Below the pieces are notes generated by a model, which was not told the origin of the DNA, searched no databases, and saw nothing but the letters and a program-made list of their open reading frames with translations. From Mesorhizobium sp. M9A.F.Ca.ET.002.03.1.2 (GTDB taxonomy: Bacteria; Pseudomonadota; Alphaproteobacteria; Rhizobiales; Rhizobiaceae): 64,000 bases of DNA. The stretch is from the NCBI RefSeq assembly GCF_003952365.1, contig NZ_CP034443.1:1729001-1793000 (forward strand), written 5' to 3'. The position numbers and the translations under genes are program-made. This document shows, one piece after another, positions 61,762 through 64,000 of this stretch. Position 1 is the stretch's first letter. Every line of letters begins with the position of its first letter.

Positions 61762-62703
61762 TCAGTTCTTCTGCAGGAACTTGTCGATGTTTGCCGGCGT
61801 GACCAGCTGGAAGGGGATGTAGACCTTCTGTTCGACCGTCTCGCCCTTGGAAAGCTTGAGCGCGGCGTCCAGGGCGCCGGCGCCCTGGCCGGCCGCATCC
61901 TGGAACACGGTCGCGTCGAGGTCGCCCGCCTGCATCGCGGCAAGCGCGTCCTGGGTGGCGTCCACGCCGCCGACGACAACCGACTTCATGTCGATGTTGG
62001 CGGCCTTCATGGCCTGGATGGCACCGATGGCGCTTTCGTCATTGTTGGCGATCACGCCGTCGAACTGCGTGCCGGTCGACAGCCAGTTGGTCATCAGATT
62101 CTGCGCTTCCTCGCGTTTCCAGTTCGACGTCTGCTTGTCGATGATCTTGATGAAGCTGCATTCCGCAGTGGCGATCACATCGTCGATATCCTTGGTGCGC
62201 TGCACCGCGGCCTGGTTCGACAGCTCGCCCATGATCACGTAGACATTGGCCTCGGTCTTGCCGGCCTCCTTGAACAGGCGGCAGACTTCCTGGGTTTCGA
62301 GAGTGCCGGACTCAACCTCGTTGGAGGCAACGAAGGCCTGGTTGTCCGGCAGGGTGTCGACGTTGACCGGCTCGCGGTTGACATAGACCAGCGGAACCTT
62401 GGCCGCAGCTGCGGCGTCCGACATTGCCTGGGTGGCCGAGGTGTCGACCGGGTTAACGATGATCGCGTCGACGCCCGAGGCGACGAAGTTCTTGATCTGG
62501 TCAAGCTGCTTGGCGACGTCGTTCTGCGCGTCCTCGACCTGCAATTCCACGCCTTCCATGCCCTTGGCCTGCTCGATCATGCCGTTGCGCAGCACGGTGA
62601 GGAAGTTGTCGTCGAACAGCGCCATCGACACGCCGATCTTGGCGGCGAGGGCGGACGAACTCATCAGCGCCGAAAACACGACGCCCAAAAGCAGTTTCTT
62701 CAT
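61762..62703 (-). CDS. ABC importer substrate-binding protein, probably inositol
   Basis: 313 residues from the ATG at 62703 (GGAGGAG upstream). Signal peptide about residues 1-20 (ending SALA). RbsB-type receptor: KIGVSMALFDDNFLTVLRNG, VNPVDTSATQAMSDAA, VNREPVNVDTLPDNQAFVAS, VYVIMGELSNQAAVQRT, GVIANNDESAIGAIQAMK and VVGGVDATQDALAAMQ. Similar in layout to IbpA-type inositol receptors. First gene of the importer-iolG-SDR operon. Confidence 0.93.
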   Translation of the reverse strand: MKKLLLGVVFSALMSSSALAAKIGVSMALFDDNFLTVLRNGMIEQAKGMEGVELQVEDAQNDVAKQLDQIKNFVASGVDAIIVNPVDTSATQAMSDAAAAAKVPLVYVNREPVNVDTLPDNQAFVASNEVESGTLETQEVCRLFKEAGKTEANVYVIMGELSNQAAVQRTKDIDDVIATAECSFIKIIDKQTSNWKREEAQNLMTNWLSTGTQFDGVIANNDESAIGAIQAMKAANIDMKSVVVGGVDATQDALAAMQAGDLDATVFQDAAGQGAGALDAALKLSKGETVEQKVYIPFQLVTPANIDKFLQKN

Positions 62704-62887
62704 TTTATTTCTCCTCCACAGAATTGGTGTCCGGCTACACCGATCTACCCGGAATCCCCGCTCTCCCGGGGAATCTCTCCCGATTGCCATCTCCGTTCCC
62801 GATGGCGATTTCCGCGTTGACTGGAACGCCACGTCCTCCGCTTGAAACAGATGTTCCGGAACGAAAGAACCAAAATGCCTAGTTAGT

Positions 62888-62901
62888 GAAATATTTATTC
62901 C
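62888..62901. promoter_or_regulatory. IolR-type site upstream of the importer operon
   Basis: GAAATATTTATTCC is GGAA-N6-TTCC with one change and resembles the iolC upstream site at 51147 (GAAATAATAATTCC, 11 of 14 identical). Region 62704-63085 otherwise has no gene; GTTCCGGAAC (62853-62862) is another palindrome there. Confidence 0.5.
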
Positions 62902-63085
62902 ATTCTGAGTGCGGGCGTCAAGGAGATTCCGAAAGCGGACGCCGGATTTTCGGATAACGCAGCTGAGGGTCGGCAAATCTTCTGCAAGAATCCATCAGGC
63001 TGATGGTTCACATCATTGCCGACGCATTCGCGATGCCCGATCTGAACCTGGATGCCTTGTCTGAGCCCAGAGGTTTTGCCCGAAC

Positions 63086-64000
63086 CTAGATGTTCTCGGG
63101 CAGATAGATATCGAAGGGCAGGAAGGTCTGGCCCGGCGCATTGGCAGCGCCTGCCTCGATGGCATGCGCCATCAGCCCGACAAGTTCGCGGCATAGTGCT
63201 GCCAGCGGCGTCGAGATCACCATGGTCAGGATGTTGTCGGCGAGCGCCGCGCGCGATTCGGCGTTGATCTCGTTGCAGACGACCACCGGCATATTTACCG
63301 GCCTCACGGCCCTGAGCGCCGAGACCGCGCCTTCCATGCCGCCGCCGGCGACGTAGCAGCCGGCAAGATCCGGGTACCGCGCCAGAAGATCGATCATCGC
63401 ATCATGGGTGACCTGGTTGGCTTCCAGGTTGACCAGCGTCTCCAGCACCGTGAATTCCGGCGCATGCTCGCGGAAGAATGATCTGAAGCCGATCTCGCGC
63501 AGCTCATGGCCATGGAAGCGATGGCTGCCGACAAAAAGGGCGACCTTGCCGGGCTTTCTCGCCGCCTTGGCGATCATCCAGGCCGCGGTGCGGCCGACCT
63601 TGCGGTTGTCGAGGCCGACATAGCCCTCCCGGATACCGGCGGCAAAGTCGGACAACAGCGAGAAGACGGGTTGCCCCCTTGCCTTCAGGGTCTCGACGGC
63701 TGCCGTCAGCGTCGGATGGTCCGGGCCGACAAGGGCGACGGCCCTGGATTTCGCCGCCAGCTTGCGCATCTGGGAAGCGATCTCGTCGGGCGCCAGCGAA
63801 CTGGCGAAATCGATGGTTGCGACGCCGCGGAAGCGCTGCGACTGCGACACCGCCAGTTCGAGCTCCCGCGCGAAATCGTTATAGAAAACATCATTGCCCC
63901 TCAGCAGCAGAAAACCGAGCCGGTATTCAGGCAGTTCCTGGCGCATCCGCTGCTTGATCAGCCCGGCGGCGTGGTAGCCGATGCTGGTGGCGGCCTCATA
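63086..64000 (-). CDS. LacI family regulator, N-terminus beyond the window
   Basis: At least 304 residues to the stop at 63086; the frame is open to the window edge, so the DNA-binding part is not visible. The ligand domain is of LacI type: YRLGFLLLRGNDVFYNDFAR, ALVGPDHPTLTAAVETL, YVGLDNRKVGRTAAWMIAKA, KVALFVGSHRFHGHELREIG and PVVVCNEINAESRAALADN. It lies upstream of the probable inositol importer on the same strand and may regulate it together with the RpiR protein. Confidence 0.88.
   Translation of the reverse strand, partial: YEAATSIGYHAAGLIKQRMRQELPEYRLGFLLLRGNDVFYNDFARELELAVSQSQRFRGVATIDFASSLAPDEIASQMRKLAAKSRAVALVGPDHPTLTAAVETLKARGQPVFSLLSDFAAGIREGYVGLDNRKVGRTAAWMIAKAARKPGKVALFVGSHRFHGHELREIGFRSFFREHAPEFTVLETLVNLEANQVTHDAMIDLLARYPDLAGCYVAGGGMEGAVSALRAVRPVNMPVVVCNEINAESRAALADNILTMVISTPLAALCRELVGLMAHAIEAGAANAPGQTFLPFDIYLPENI

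Overview
The window looks like chromosome of a Mesorhizobium-type alphaproteobacterium (order Hyphomicrobiales). This is inferred from the high GC content, the gene order rpmH-rnpA-yidC, the iolC-iolD-iolE-iolB inositol block with an RpiR-type regulator, the number of ABC/TRAP solute uptake systems, and several dispersed palindromic repeats. No phage, plasmid, insertion-sequence or CRISPR signal was seen.

Layout. 0.1-2.8 kb: housekeeping genes rpmH, rnpA and yidC (minus strand), with promoter and terminator. 3-4.7 kb: an orphan histidine kinase and tRNA-Arg(ACG). 4.8-9.7 kb: a LysR remnant, two large signalling proteins that share a TolB-like/TPR half (one with a class III nucleotide cyclase, one with a winged helix), a DUF1127 protein and a GFA protein. 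9.9-19.7 kb: a flavin monooxygenase pseudogene, then an accessory catabolic cluster (SDR, flavodoxin-fold reductase, BKACE/DUF849, DUF6282, HpcH/HpaI aldolase, TRAP transporter) with a divergent cupin-like gene and an IclR regulator. The substrate is unknown. 20-28.6 kb: a nucleoside-phosphorylase-like gene, an ArsR-rhodanese regulator divergent from a persulfide-dioxygenase-like hydrolase and an MFS exporter, two small metal-associated-looking envelope proteins, a cysteine desulfurase and SecDF. 28.8-33.9 kb: OmpW behind a perfect FNR/FixK box, D-Ala-D-Ala ligase, an Acg-like nitroreductase beside a near-perfect FNR box, and a DUF6064 membrane protein. 33.9-42 kb: a frameshifted dihydropyrimidinase, a PuuE-like deacetylase, a LacI regulator and a sugar ABC transporter. 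42-44.6 kb: phnN, phnM and DUF1045 (phosphonate). 44.7-53.3 kb: iolB, a DUF3329 protein, iolE, iolD, fused iolC, an RpiR regulator and a Gfo/Idh dehydrogenase. 53.3-57.6 kb: a YafY-type regulator with LysE exporter, aroG with an upstream leader-peptide attenuator, a broken DUF6904 gene and a VapBC pair. 57.7-64 kb: an SDR, iolG and a three-gene ABC importer (probably myo-inositol), then a LacI regulator cut by the window edge.

The inositol genes form one pathway in two blocks. The ABC importer brings in inositol. IolG oxidises it, IolE dehydrates it, IolD hydrolyses the ring, IolB isomerises the product, and the fused IolC phosphorylates and cleaves it. GGAA-N6-TTCC-like sites lie upstream of iolC and of the importer.

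The most novel-looking item is the leader upstream of aroG. It encodes a 26-residue peptide with Tyr-Trp-Tyr-Phe in a row, followed by mutually exclusive hairpins and an intrinsic terminator: a complete-looking ribosome-mediated attenuator for all three aromatic amino acids. The IclR/BKACE/TRAP cluster is the best candidate for an undescribed catabolic pathway. Five genes or fragments are visibly broken: LysR, flavin monooxygenase, alpha/beta hydrolase, dihydropyrimidinase and DUF6904.
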